A DNA stretch of 64,000 bases. It comes from Dolomedes plantarius. Lineage: Eukaryota; Arthropoda; Arachnida; Araneae; Dolomedidae. The notes beneath the pieces were generated by a model that saw nothing but the letters and a program-made list of their open reading frames with translations, ran no database searches and was not told where the DNA came from. The stretch lies in assembly GCA_907164885.2 (NCBI GenBank), contig OU015497.1, positions 65,665,077 to 65,729,076 on the forward strand. The letters run 5' to 3'. A program made the position numbers and the translations under genes. Shown in pieces: positions 53,450 through 64,000 of this stretch (positions are counted from its first letter, which is position 1; every line of letters starts with the position of its first letter).

Positions 53450-53824
53450 CACGCACATATACACCATATATGACACCACGATTGTACATCTGAGTACTAC
53501 ATGAAGATTTCGTACATTTTGAGGGAATCCGAACAAGTCTCTTAAAAGAAGTCTCTTATTCATCTCAAGTTATAACCATTTAATAACCATTTAATTTAAT
53601 TCTCAATTTGGATAAATATTTTTCAAAATTGAGAAATTGGATGGTGTAACTGAAATACCAGTGAACTGATTCAGTTCAATAGGAAAGAGTACAAAGGCTT
53701 GGCCAAAATCTGGGATCGAATGGGAATTAACTGCAATGTTATGTTATCAACATATAAACTCAAATATCACTTCTTTCTCTACCATCAAAAGTAGTCTATC
53801 TGTATCTATGAAGCTTTAGTATCA
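53450..53824. other. Unassigned DNA
   Basis: Nothing recognised. Confidence 0.45.
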
Positions 53825-54000
53825 CAATACACCATTACAGCTGCTAGCATTCGGTACCGAAGTCCGTAGGTTCAAGCCCCACTGTTTACATAGATGTTTG
53901 TAGCCATTCGGAATCGGCTTTTAGTAGTAGGTCCCGGTCTAATTAGCCCTCGTGTAGCTAAAGTTGACCGTAGCGCTACAAATTTAACCAAACCAAACCG
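53825..54000 (+). mobile_element. tRNA-derived SINE, family C (tentative)
   Basis: GCTAGCATTCGGTACCGAAG followed by GTAGGTTCAAGCCCCACTG resembles a tRNA D arm and B-box. The segment ends in an AACCAAACC-type short tail and TTACA flanks it on both sides (about 53826 and 54000). A single copy is visible here, so the family is tentative. Confidence 0.5.
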
Positions 54001-55577
54001 TTACAAAAAGAGACAAAATTATTGTATAGACAAAATTTGCATGTAGTAGTTCTATACGTTGAACTGGATAAATATTTAAGAATGTGAATCAGTGATTTTA
54101 AAGAAAACTCCTACGCATGCATTCAACGAGTGTTTCGCAGAGGGAAATGCTCAGTAGGAAGCGTCATCACACAAAACCTGCTAATACATGGTCCTGAAAA
54201 AACTAGGACTGAAAGAAAAAATGGAGCACTGAATCATTTCATTTATTTTCTTTGTAATACCATCTCATATTAACCGCTCATTAGACTGCTTAAAACTCTT
54301 TTCAGCACTTCCTTAGTTCTTCCAACAAAATGTGCAAACAACACGCCTTAATTAAGTTCAAAACAAGGCACCCCATTTACGTCCTTAAGTAGCACAAATT
54401 CTGCTATAGAATTTCGCCAAACATACTGATGCGTAAGAATACAAATTGGAGATTTAGGGCGAGTATTTTGATTGTTGCTTTAGACGGCAGCGGAACCAAG
54501 AAAAATGATCAAAGAAAGAAAATGACAGGTACAATTTGTCCTAGTGATTAAGTTCTTAGGGCTGGATTTTCTAAATTGTCAAACGGAGTATGCTGACTTC
54601 AACTGCAGCGTGCTTTGATGACCCATTAACTTAATGTCCTTTGGGTTTCCTGATGGTTCGAAATGCGTCTTGGGTAAAAATACTTCAAAAATTTGTCTTT
54701 ATAGCTTTTGTTTCCCCATTTCATTCTTTATTGTTTATGTGCGTATTGATCGGGAAGCATGAACATCGCGAAACAAGGTTAAAAGAACGAGGAATGTTTT
54801 AACGAACAAAAAAGCTTGGATACGTTTCTGTTTCGAACGTTCTTTTTTTTCTTTTGATTTTGATGTTATGTTACAAAGGTATGCGCATAACGACAAAAAG
54901 GATTTGTTTGGTAGAATATCTATTGATTTAGCTGAGCCAGAACATAATGTTAAGTTATACTGATACGCTTATTGATTAGTGCAGTCTCGCGCTGTAAGTT
55001 GAAGCATGAATAGTGTGGGCTAAATGCTGATGTTTTAATTTTACAGTTTTAAAAGAATTACTGATATCAATTCGATAGTTAAAAACATGATTAAAAAAAT
55101 TTATCATGTCGGATAAAACAGGGAATTTATTTCCATAAGATTCCTCAACCTTTTTATCCAAAAGAGTAGAAAAATTGTAGAATATCAAATTTCTTTGTTT
55201 TAATACTTTCCATGTCATGATTGTGGCAAAGATTTCGGCATGTAATTTTCTGAAATTCAATTTAAATCCATCACATGCCGTTTTGGATGCAATTGCGGTA
55301 AATGTAATAATTACAAATTAAAACCGTTTCAGCTGACACGCGAAACTACTGCTTGGTACCAAGGTGTTATTGTTATTATTTTAAGAGATTTGCGTGTGTC
55401 TTCCTTTTCCAGGTTCTTCAAAATTATAATAAAAATGTCATTTTAACTGTAATTAGGGAAAGTGTAATGATTGCAAATTAAAATCGTTCCAGGGAAAACG
55501 CAAAGCTACTTTTCAGTACTAAGGTGCTACTGTTACTTTTTTAACAGATTTCCGTGTCTGTCTTTTTGAAGTTCGTG
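54001..55577. other. Unassigned DNA
   Basis: The 94-codon minus-strand frame at 54976-55260 has no domain that I know. An imperfect 60-70-bp direct repeat (ACTGCTTGGTACCAAGGTG at 55348, CTACTTTTCAGTACTAAGGTG at 55507) lies between 55300 and 55560. Confidence 0.45.
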
Positions 55578-56067
<490 letters not shown>

Positions 56068-56570
56068 ATGACAAATACCACTGACTGACTGACTGACTAA
56101 CTAATTGACTGATCACTGTATCTCTTGAAACGTAAGTCCTAGGAAGCTGGAGTTGTATGGTGGTTCCTAATAAGTCGTAGGTGCTCCATAAGAAATTTTT
56201 TTAAATACAAAATTCGAGAGGGTTAATAGGGGCTTAATTCTCTCCGAAAACAGACATACTGTATCTCTGGAACCCTGAGGCCTATAATGTTTAAATTTCG
56301 ATTGGTGGTTCATATTCTGCCCTAGGAGCACACTGAAATTTTTAAATACAATTTTTTTAGGGGGTTGAATGGGATCTAAACGCCTTCCCTCCACAACTGT
56401 AAAAGCACTGTATTTCTGGAACTATAAGGCCAAAGAAACTGAAATATAGAATTGTGAATCTTCTTTAGTCCTAGGTGAACACACACAAAAAAAATCTTTT
56501 TTTAAAAATGAAAATTTTAAGCGGCTTAACACCCCTCTCTTCCACCAAACATCTGTATTACGTCCTTTAC
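56068..56570. repeat. (TGAC)n followed by a 146-bp tandem repeat
   Basis: CTGACTGACTGACTGAC-type units (56081-56110) lead into three units starting ACTGTATCTCTTGAAACG (56116), ACTGTATCTCTGGAACCC (56259) and ACTGTATTTCTGGAACTA (56407). Each contains TGGTGGTTC or an equivalent, a TCCTAGG block, a poly-T/A stretch and a GGGGTTGAA/GGGTTAATAGG block. Confidence 0.85.
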
Positions 56571-57906
56571 TGTATTCCTGTAGTACGGTATTCTGTCACG
56601 AAGCACTATTCAGCTCGTCTGCTAAAAAACAAGTATTATATCAATACCTTAGCGATATATTATAGAGGAAGAAAAAATAACGAATTCAATAAAAAACACT
56701 TTGATGAGTATTAAAACATCGAACCATTTTTTACAGTTTGTATTTTTAAATCTCTGTGGATTATTTGTATTAGCAACTTAGATTCAATGAAATTTTCTAA
56801 AAAAGTATTACCCGTACAAAGTTTTCAGACAAAACTTCCCCCGTACTGCAAAACATAATGTCCATGAAAGTGCAATTTTTTGACAAATATTTCGAATATT
56901 TATAACCATTTTTCCGTTTCAAATGTTTTGATTTAGTGCTTTCTAGCTCCCCACTTTGTCTTCGGAGAAGAATATTCATAATAATTATCAACTTTTATAC
57001 ACATTTTTACGAACAAACGTTATTTTACTACCCCATCCTTTTAAAGAAAAGTAAGCAACAAAATTTCTAATGTACAACGCGAAATATATGAATGCTTAAA
57101 GTATATCATTTCTGAAATTTAGAAACTTATCTCTTTGGGAGAGGTAAATTTCTATTGATGTAATTCATTAGTAAAGAACTTTTTTTTGTTGTTTCCTAAG
57201 TAATTTAAAATAAAACTTATGAACGAAATATATTTAATAATGTCTCATGTTCAATATTTGATAAATATACTTTATACTCTTACCCTTGTTCATAAATTTA
57301 TTGGGCCATTTTCTGTATAAAATAGGTTAAATAGACGGAAATTTATCAGATAGAGGAGGAACAGTCCTTAGAAAATTTTAGTATTAAATATGTATGAAAA
57401 TAAATGATATTCTGAAAAATGAAAGAGAAAAAAATAGTTTTGTCATATCGCAATTTTCCTTCAAATTAATAATTTTTTTTTCATGACGAATGGACCAAAA
57501 TTGAATTATAGCTCTGTATGATGATGAAAACGGAATATAATATCGTCAGTACTCATTGTAATGATAGAGAATTATGGCAAAATTTTTTTAGTGTCAATGA
57601 CGCAGGGTACCCAATGACAAAAAAAGGTTAACACAGGTCAGTTCGAGGTTAGTTGCGTTAGGATTTAATAAAATCCTTGACTCGATACCGAATGAAACAT
57701 AACAAAAAAGTATTTAATATCAGATTTTAAATTAAAAAAAGAAGACATAGATATCCTACATGTTTCGTCTACTTCAATTAAAAAATGACGACGGAGCTTT
57801 TACTTTAGTTGCAATCATACAAAAAAAAGCTGTCAAATTATAAATGTCATTCCAAAACTATAAACTTCTAGTGTTCATTTGTAATTTTATGAATTTTGAA
57901 TCCTCA
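56571..57906. other. Unassigned A+T-rich DNA
   Basis: Nothing recognised. Confidence 0.45.
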
Positions 57907-57964
<58 letters not shown>

Positions 57965-58070
57965 TATTTATATATATATATGAATATTTATATATATATA
58001 TGAATATTTATATATATATTTGTATATTTATATATATATATATATATGAATATTTATATATATATATGTA

Positions 58071-58148
<78 letters not shown>
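57907..58148. repeat. (TC)n-(TA)n with TGAATATTTATA variants
   Basis: TC to 57927, then TA with five or more TGAATATTTATA-type interruptions at about 20-base spacing, then pure TA to 58148. Confidence 0.95.
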
Positions 58149-58152
<4 letters not shown>

Positions 58153-58302
58153 GTATTAAGAGGGTGTATACAGGCCCTTTAAAAGCCCGAGTTTGCCTGA
58201 ATTCATAAGGAAAGTAACATGCTTATACTTTGTAATTGTGTACTTTTCATGCAGATCTGCAGAATTTGAATCGCTGATATAGACTTTTTAGCTAATAGTT
58301 AT

Positions 58303-58638
58303 GTTGTTGTTGCATCTAATGCCCCCTGACCAGACCAGGTCCATATAGACCATATGGCTGAAGGTTGCGTCTTCGGTTTATTATAGTACCACAATGGTTG
58401 GAGTCCAATTTAGCCAGGTGCCACCTCAATTTTGACGAAGTACCCCAATGGTTAACATCTGGGGGATCTACCCTCCCCCACCCTCTCTCACATCTTAGAA
58501 GGACTTACCGGACTATGGATTTAACGTGCCCATATCTGGCCTTAAACGCGGAGTTATTTAATGGCGCTTGTCGGAATTCGATCCGATCACCCTATGAAAA
58601 GAAAGCTGAAGCTCTACCTCAAAGACTTCCTCGGAGCC
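58303..58638 (-). mobile_element. tRNA-derived SINE, family B, with 12-bp target duplication
   Basis: The perfect 12-mer GCTAATAGTTAT lies at 58291-58302 and 58639-58650. On the minus strand the element starts GGCTCCGAGGAAGTCTTTGA, passes a GGATCGAATTCCGAC block (B-box-like), then GGCCAGATATGGGCACG, AAAATTGAGGTGGCACC and ends in CAACAACAAC, a short-repeat tail. A 12-bp duplication is the mark of LINE-driven insertion. Related copies lie at 42945-43080 and 63786-64000. No protein is encoded. Confidence 0.9.
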
Positions 58639-58662
58639 GCTAATAGTTATAATCTATGTATA

Positions 58663-58719
58663 TTAAACATTTCCTTACGGGGTGAGATAACATGCATCCC
58701 AAGAATACGGTCTCAAGAA

Positions 58720-58770
<51 letters not shown>

Positions 58771-58862
58771 CCCCCCTCAATGGCCGTTCTTACAACGGGG
58801 GTATGAAATTTCCCGTTCTATAGAGGGAATCGGAAAAATGGGCCCTGTAAACTAAAGGTTAA
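58663..58862. mobile_element. TTAA-flanked MITE with internal (TA)n, copy 2
   Basis: Left TTAA at 58663-58666 followed by ACATTTCCTTACGGGGTGAG. The right end on the minus strand is TTAACCTTTAGTTTACAGGG. It shares CCCAAGAATA and CAAGAATGAATATATA with 35254-35407 and has (TA)n at the same internal place (58722-58769). The right half is longer here (CCCCCCTCAATGGCCG and onward), so copy 1 has lost it. Confidence 0.75.
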
Positions 58863-59517
58863 ATTAATTATTTTTACAAAATCCATTTCTCTTTTCCCTA
58901 TAAAGGGGGTAACCAGAAAATCAAAACAATGAAGCCATTATCCTGTATTATAAGATATAAACACGGGTAACGTAACAAAAGCATTATTTTTCAGCTGCTA
59001 AATCCCAAACTATTGAAAAAAAAAGTTACTGAAAATATTCGTTTCCAGAATAACTATATCAAAACCTTATGAGTAAATACCATCCGTTTTCATTCAAAAA
59101 GTAAAAGAGCCTGATATTTTAAAGGTTCCCTAGAAAGGAAGCAAAGTACAAAAGCCCAGGTATTCGACTTCAAAAGTTTTTAATAAATTGACGCATATTT
59201 CCTCTAAAAGTTAAATTCCTCTTACCACAGACAGACACGAACACCTTTCGTCATGTACAAAGCGTTTTCACCTAGAGCGCTCATTTATCAACGGGAAACT
59301 TTCGGATCTGGCATATACTACCTTCGTTGTAATGTTTTTACACAATAAAAGTGCTACATTACGCCTCGACCCATTCTAACAATGGCTTATCATCACCCTA
59401 TTTATATCCTAACTAATAAATCACGTATCCATAGGAGCGAGCCTCACCGATTCTGCAACAATTTCCAACAGCGCCAACGTGAAGGATTTTCGTGTTGAAA
59501 ATAATTTTCCCAGCAGT
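58863..59517. other. Unassigned DNA
   Basis: From about 59200 the composition is less A+T-rich with no repeats. Nothing else recognised. Confidence 0.4.
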
Positions 59518-59541
59518 GTGTGGTGGTGGTGGTGGTGGTGG
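59518..59541. repeat. (TGG)n microsatellite
   Basis: Seven to eight TGG units. Confidence 0.9.
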
Positions 59542-59668
59542 AAAGTCTGCTGCTCTCATGCAGGGCGAACGAATATAAAAGCAAAAGCAGCAAAAGGCAA
59601 AGTAGAAATGAACCAAAAATCGATACTGCATTCAGCGGTTACGGAAACTGAGGATAAATCATATGATT

Positions 59669-59700
<32 letters not shown>

Positions 59701-60020
59701 TCTGAATATTCATGCTGCATTAGCGTACCTACGTCAGTCGATACGTCATGGTAAATTTATGATGCCGGGGTTACGAAGTTATCGAGTTATAAATACATTA
59801 TGGGAGAACAAATTTCATAATTGCTTACATCGGGCAAAGATTGCACCTCCTGATTTGGAATCTAAGCGATACGAGTTGTGAACGGCAAATTGAGGGTGGT
59901 CCGCTCACGCGGAGATGCAAAGTTATTAGTTCCAAGTATCTTAATAACTTCAAAACTGCAATCCTACCAAATGAATCATATTATACTTATATATATGATT
60001 ATATATATATATATCTAAAT
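59542..60020. other. Unique DNA with (TC)n-(CA)n
   Basis: TC/CA run at 59669-59701. The 91-codon frame spanning 59479-59754 translates the TGG and TC repeats and is not credible. A short (TA)n at 59999-60014 precedes a MITE. Confidence 0.5.
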
Positions 60021-60263
60021 GGTGCCCAGTATGAAGGGCTTAAGTCAAAAAAAGTGGTTTTTAGATATTTCTTAGTATTGATAAAAAAGAAAAAAATCTT
60101 TTGACTGGTATAAAAGCCTTAGGTCTAACAATTTTCTATACAAAAGTACATATCTTTGTACAAAAGACTCAGGTCAAAATTATTGTTCTGCGATTGGTAT
60201 AAAAGAAAATAACTTGGTATATTTAAATCACTGACTTTGACTTAAGCCTTTTATACCGGCACC
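60021..60263. mobile_element. MITE, 'GGTGCC' family, copy 2
   Basis: Ends GGTGCCCAGTATGAAGGGCT and, on the minus strand, GGTGCCGGTATAAAAGGCTT. Read on the minus strand it matches 22525-22711 through TTTAAATATACCAA and CTTTTGTACAAA, with about 55 extra internal bases carrying repeated CTTTTATACC / CTTTTGTA words. (TA)n follows at 60264-60282 and precedes at 59999-60014. Confidence 0.85.
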
Positions 60264-60284
60264 ATATATATATATATACATACA

Positions 60285-60487
60285 TGTCAGCAGTCTCTGT
60301 TGGCCGAGACATATTATCCTGAAACTGTTTATTTCTGGTATTTTTATTTTGGTTTCCCTTAGTCTTGGTTTTCAGTTTCAACTTTTTCTTCTTACATAAG
60401 AAATTGCTACTAACTAAGCAAATATTTATTTTAAACTCATATTATTCATTCTTTGTAATAGTTTTAAAATTATCTATTTCCATTTCA

Positions 60488-60523
<36 letters not shown>

Positions 60524-61314
60524 AATATTCAGCAGTACGTTATTTTACATCTACTTCCAAGCATCCAATTTGACCTTTTTTAAATTACTTATGTTCAGTA
60601 TTTAACATATACCACTGATATTTGCCACATTCCCTAAAACTTTTAATATATGGGGATAGAGTAATTTTGTTTCATTAAAATATTTATATAAAGGAGGTAT
60701 TACCATCTTTCTTATTATCTTTACCTATTATCTTTCTTTTACAACTCATACAATAATTTATATTCCACATATTAGGATGCTCATCAACCGAAGAAATGCA
60801 CCCAGTCTTATTTCTTGACTGAAATTCCCACAGTGCAGAATTTTATTGCATTCGAATTGCTGCCTGCTTTTTGAGAATTTCAGGGATTTCTTTGAACAGG
60901 GAGCGACGATTTCATCCACAGTGACAGGAATGTCGCGCATTTCGGTCTCCCTTTGAGTTCGGATTTGCTTCAATTGGACTAAAAGAGGGTATTTCATTTA
61001 TGTGAAACCATTGCGCATATCAGGCATTTTTTGGCTTGGACTCTAGAAATCAGAAGAATTTTTTTTTGTTGAAATTTAGGCACATTTATAAATCCATTTT
61101 ACTCATTCAGTTAGGGGGCTGGGGGTGCTTTGGGTGGATTGCAGATCTGTACTATATATTCGGCAGCCTTCAGCCCCACAGCAATTGAAAATGCATCCGA
61201 ACTTGGGAAATTAACCCTCTACTGCGCATTCAGGTTCTTGCTACGTAGTGACTGGTCTTCAGGTGTTTCATGGCCGATACTTGAAAGAGGAGGGGGGCCG
61301 AGGTGGATTATATA
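60285..61314. other. Unassigned DNA with (TA)n
   Basis: (TA)n at 60491-60519. The 79-codon minus-strand frame at 60758-60997 has no domain. Confidence 0.45.
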
Positions 61315-62870
61315 GATTACTCATTCAGTTATTCAAAAAGAAATTCTATTGCAAACTGAATAATTTCAGTTTTATATTTTTTCCAAATTTTCAATTTTTT
61401 ATATTTGAGAAAATTAAAAATTTTGAAAATAGAAATGGGGAGGTTATAATTAATCTTACTCTTGAAATAAGGTTTAAAACGCATTAATCATGTTTTATTC
61501 TTGCTTTACATAGTGTAAAAGTAATGTAATTAGCTCTTTCAATCGCTCGATTTTTATATAAATGGTCTTTAATGCATTAGTTAAAAAAGAGAAGTAGCCG
61601 ATGAAATTGAATTTATGGATAAGGTTTATTTTCTTCACTATAAAGGTATTTTTTTTCAATAATTAAAAAAAAATTCTGCTGCAAACTGAAATATTATAAA
61701 TTTGTATTTTTTTGTAAGATTTCTATTTTGGGGGATATAATTAGTCTTAAGGTAAAAAAAAGGGTAAAATTGTAAAATCATTATTTATAGCTTTCCATGT
61801 TGTAAAATTAATGCAATATCTCTTTCTTTCCCCCGCTATCCAGTATTATTGGTTGTAATATGATATTTAAAAGATAGAAGTAACTGTTGAAATTGGTTTA
61901 TGAATGAGATTTTTACTTCGTTTATAAGAGTCTTCTATGATTTCTTCTGTAGTTTAAAAGGAAATTCAATTGCAAACAGAATTATTTCAGTTTTGTATTT
62001 TGTCTAAATCTTCAGTTTTCTACTTTGGGGATTAAAATTTATTTTAATGTCAGTATAAGACAAATGTATAATCATACTTTATTGCTTTCCATGTTGTATA
62101 ATTAATACAATAACTTTTTCGTTCGATCACTATCAAGTATTAATGGTTGTACTATGTATGATATTGAAAACAGAGAAGTAACTGTTAAATTTGTTTTATG
62201 GGTGAGATTTTTACTTCGTTTAAAGATTCTTTTAAAACTTTTTGAGTTATTTAAAAAAATTTCTTTTGCAAACTGAATTATTTTAGTTTTGTATATTTTC
62301 TAAATTTTCTATTTTCTATTTTGGGGATTATAATTATTTGTAACGTCAAAAGAAGAGTAAAATTGTATAATCATAATTTATTGCTTTCCATGTTGTTAAA
62401 ATTATGCAATAGCTTTTTCGATCGCATGCTAACAAGTACAGATGGTAGTAATATGGCAGTTGAAAGAGACAAGTAAGAATGAAATTGGCTTTATGGATGA
62501 GATTTTTTCTTCGTTTATAAGTGTCTTTTAAGTTTTTCAATTATTTAAAATGAGATTCTATCGCAATTAAATTAGTTATTATTTATAATTATTAAATTAG
62601 TTTCGGATGTTTAAAAAAAAATTTCGACTTTCTATCTTCGGGATCATAATTAATTTTAATTTCAAAATAAGAGTAAAAAAGTATAATCATATTTTATTGC
62701 TATCCATGTTGTAAAAGTTACGTAATAACTTTTTCGATCGCTCGCTATGAAGTATGAATGATCGTAATAGGATAGTTAAAAGAGAAAAGTGAACGATAAA
62801 ATTGATCTTATGGATGATATTCTTTCTTCCTTTACAAGTGTCTTCATTTAAAGTCTTAATTTAAATAAGA
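61315..62870. repeat. Tandem array, about 295-bp monomer, 5 copies
   Basis: The block TTGCAAACTGAATTATTTCA (with variants) recurs near 61350, 61680, 61970, 62266 and 62560. Each unit continues with TTTTGTATTTT, TTTTGGGGAT, TTTATTGCTTTCCATGTTGT, TTTTTCGATCGCT and GAGATTTTTACTTCGTTTA. The first interval is about 330 bp and the rest 289-296 bp. Copies are moderately diverged. Confidence 0.9.
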
Positions 62871-63785
62871 TACCTGATTCTCAAGACTAGCTGTTTTTAC
62901 CTGAATAGGAAAAAAATTAAATCGTTGGTACAAAACGATATCTATTAACTTTCATTTTATTACTTTTATCCACTCTTCTAAAAACACCCTTTTAAAGTAA
63001 TTGTATCTTTATAAATTCCTATCACTAATTATTTTGTTTTAGGTCATAGGAAGTAAATTTTTTTAAATAAAATAGTGTGGAAATTCTTGTACAATTTGAT
63101 CGTATACTATGAATAAATAATGTCAAGTAAATTGTTACTCAGAGCGGAAACGTAAGTTCATTAATTAGCCTTAATAAAAATATTAGAATAAATTTTTTAG
63201 TCTGCAGTTAACTAGATATTTAACTATACATTTAACTGCACGTGAATAACTGGAGACTCTACGGTATCTAATAATATGATAACTGCTTTAAAGTTATAAG
63301 AATTATTTAAAAACTGTAAGAGTTTTACTATTCTCTAATAATTTTCTAAAATCTAAAACTTAAGTATCTCCATGGCATCGCGTTTAACTTTTACTATTTT
63401 GAAAATTATTTGATAATTTAGACGAATAATTATTTATTTATGTTCATATGTAAAATTGCAGCATGCATCAACTATTTTACCAACACTTGGCTAAATAAAT
63501 CTAATTCTCATGAGTTATATTATAAAAAAAGCAAAGTGAGTTTCGCGAAATTGTTAAACTACTAATAATATACTTTTAACCAAATACAACTATTAAACTA
63601 CACTATAGAAAGAAAACTTTACTTGTAATTGAGAAATAATCGTACTTTTATTTAGATAAGATGTTTAAAACAATATTGAAGTGACCAAATAATTAAATTG
63701 ATGACAGATGTTGTTTTAGCATACTTTTTTAGTATTCTTTTCGTGTTTATGTACTTTTAAGTTCTTATCCTAGTGTGGTAGGCAT
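62871..63785. other. Unassigned A+T-rich DNA
   Basis: Nothing recognised. Confidence 0.45.
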
Positions 63786-64000
63786 TGGAATTGGAACTGT
63801 GTGTGTGTGTGGGGGGGGGGGCTCGGTTCGAATGCTGACGAACGCCATAAAATGCCTTCGTGTCTAGGCCGGATATGAGCATGTTTAATCCTTTAAGTCC
63901 CTCTATGAGGTCAGAGAGGATGGGAGAAGGTACGATTCTCTCAGTTGTCGCCCTTGTTGTGCTTGGTCAAAATTGAAGTGGAACCAAAGGAGTGGTGTGG
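63786..64000 (+). mobile_element. SINE family B, cut by window end
   Basis: GCTCGGTTCGAATGCTGACG (B-box region) is preceded by a TG run and an 11-base G run (63798-63821) that appear to have expanded inside the head. The body GCCGGATATGAGCATG, GTCAGAGAGGATGGGAG and AAAATTGAAGTGGAACC parallels the minus-strand copy at 58303-58638. The 3' tail lies outside the window. Confidence 0.7.

Noticed and set aside
54976..55260. 94-codon minus-strand frame in unique sequence
   Set aside because: Composition is slightly protein-like, but there is no domain, no splice context that I can argue for, and the length is within the chance range.
59479..59754. 91-codon frame with Trp-rich and Ser-Leu-rich segments
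   Set aside because: These residues are translations of the (TGG)n and (TC)n microsatellites.

Overview
This window is strongly A+T-rich nuclear DNA from a eukaryote, almost certainly an animal. Long (TA)n and (CA/TG)n microsatellites recur every few kilobases, there are no bacterial-style gene clusters, and the only recognisable protein-coding traces belong to transposable elements of animal type (mariner, Tc1-like, pogo-like, hAT, non-LTR retrotransposon, LTR retrotransposon, tRNA-derived SINEs). The mixture of mariner and Tc1 remnants with a non-LTR CCHC tail suggests an arthropod, possibly an arachnid. That placement is inference from element style, not from a host gene. I see no host gene, exon, rRNA or functional tRNA that I can support. 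The open frames of 60-190 codons are either Tyr-Ile-Tyr-Ile translations of (TA)n tracts or chance frames in A+T-rich DNA.

Layout. 1-13 kb: a pogo-like MITE, a hAT-like fragment, a SINE, a broken non-LTR retrotransposon 3' end (7.3-7.7 kb), a 29-bp minisatellite (8.1-8.7 kb), a 175-bp satellite carrying a hAT-terminus-like motif (10.9-11.8 kb) and a Tc1-like relic (11.9-12.4 kb). 13-24 kb: a pogo-like MITE, a 1.7-kb near-perfect long inverted repeat (15.1-16.8 kb), a 700-bp tandem duplication (19.7-21.1 kb), a MITE between two (TA)n tracts, and a hAT MITE with an exact 8-bp target duplication (23.6 kb). 24-38 kb: two copies of a dispersed repeat that end in (TA)n, a decayed mariner-type element (28.3-29.1 kb), a second copy of the first SINE family, a 2-kb unclassified inverted-terminal-repeat element (32.1-34.1 kb), a TTAA-flanked MITE and a unique, less A+T-rich block (36.7-37.3 kb). 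38-47 kb: a MITE with internal duplication, a 600-bp tandem pair and an 8-to-9-copy array of a roughly 330-bp monomer (43.3-46.5 kb).

The richest segment is 47.4-51.0 kb. A MITE, a complete solo LTR with its own TATA box, heat-shock-element-like motif and poly(A) signal, a DD34D mariner and another mariner-type MITE lie end to end. The mariner is interrupted at a TA inside its coding region by a full-length Tc1/mariner-superfamily element whose catalytic spacing is DD41D. 51-64 kb is mostly unassigned sequence with further microsatellites, a 490-bp TA/TGTA tract, a 146-bp satellite, a SINE with a perfect 12-bp target duplication, second copies of two MITE families, a 295-bp tandem array, and a SINE cut off by the window edge.

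The unifying theme is that TA tracts sit at transposon boundaries: at the 3' ends of retroposed families and at the TA target duplications of mariner-like elements. All family assignments come from reading termini, target duplications and short translated motifs by eye. No database search was run.
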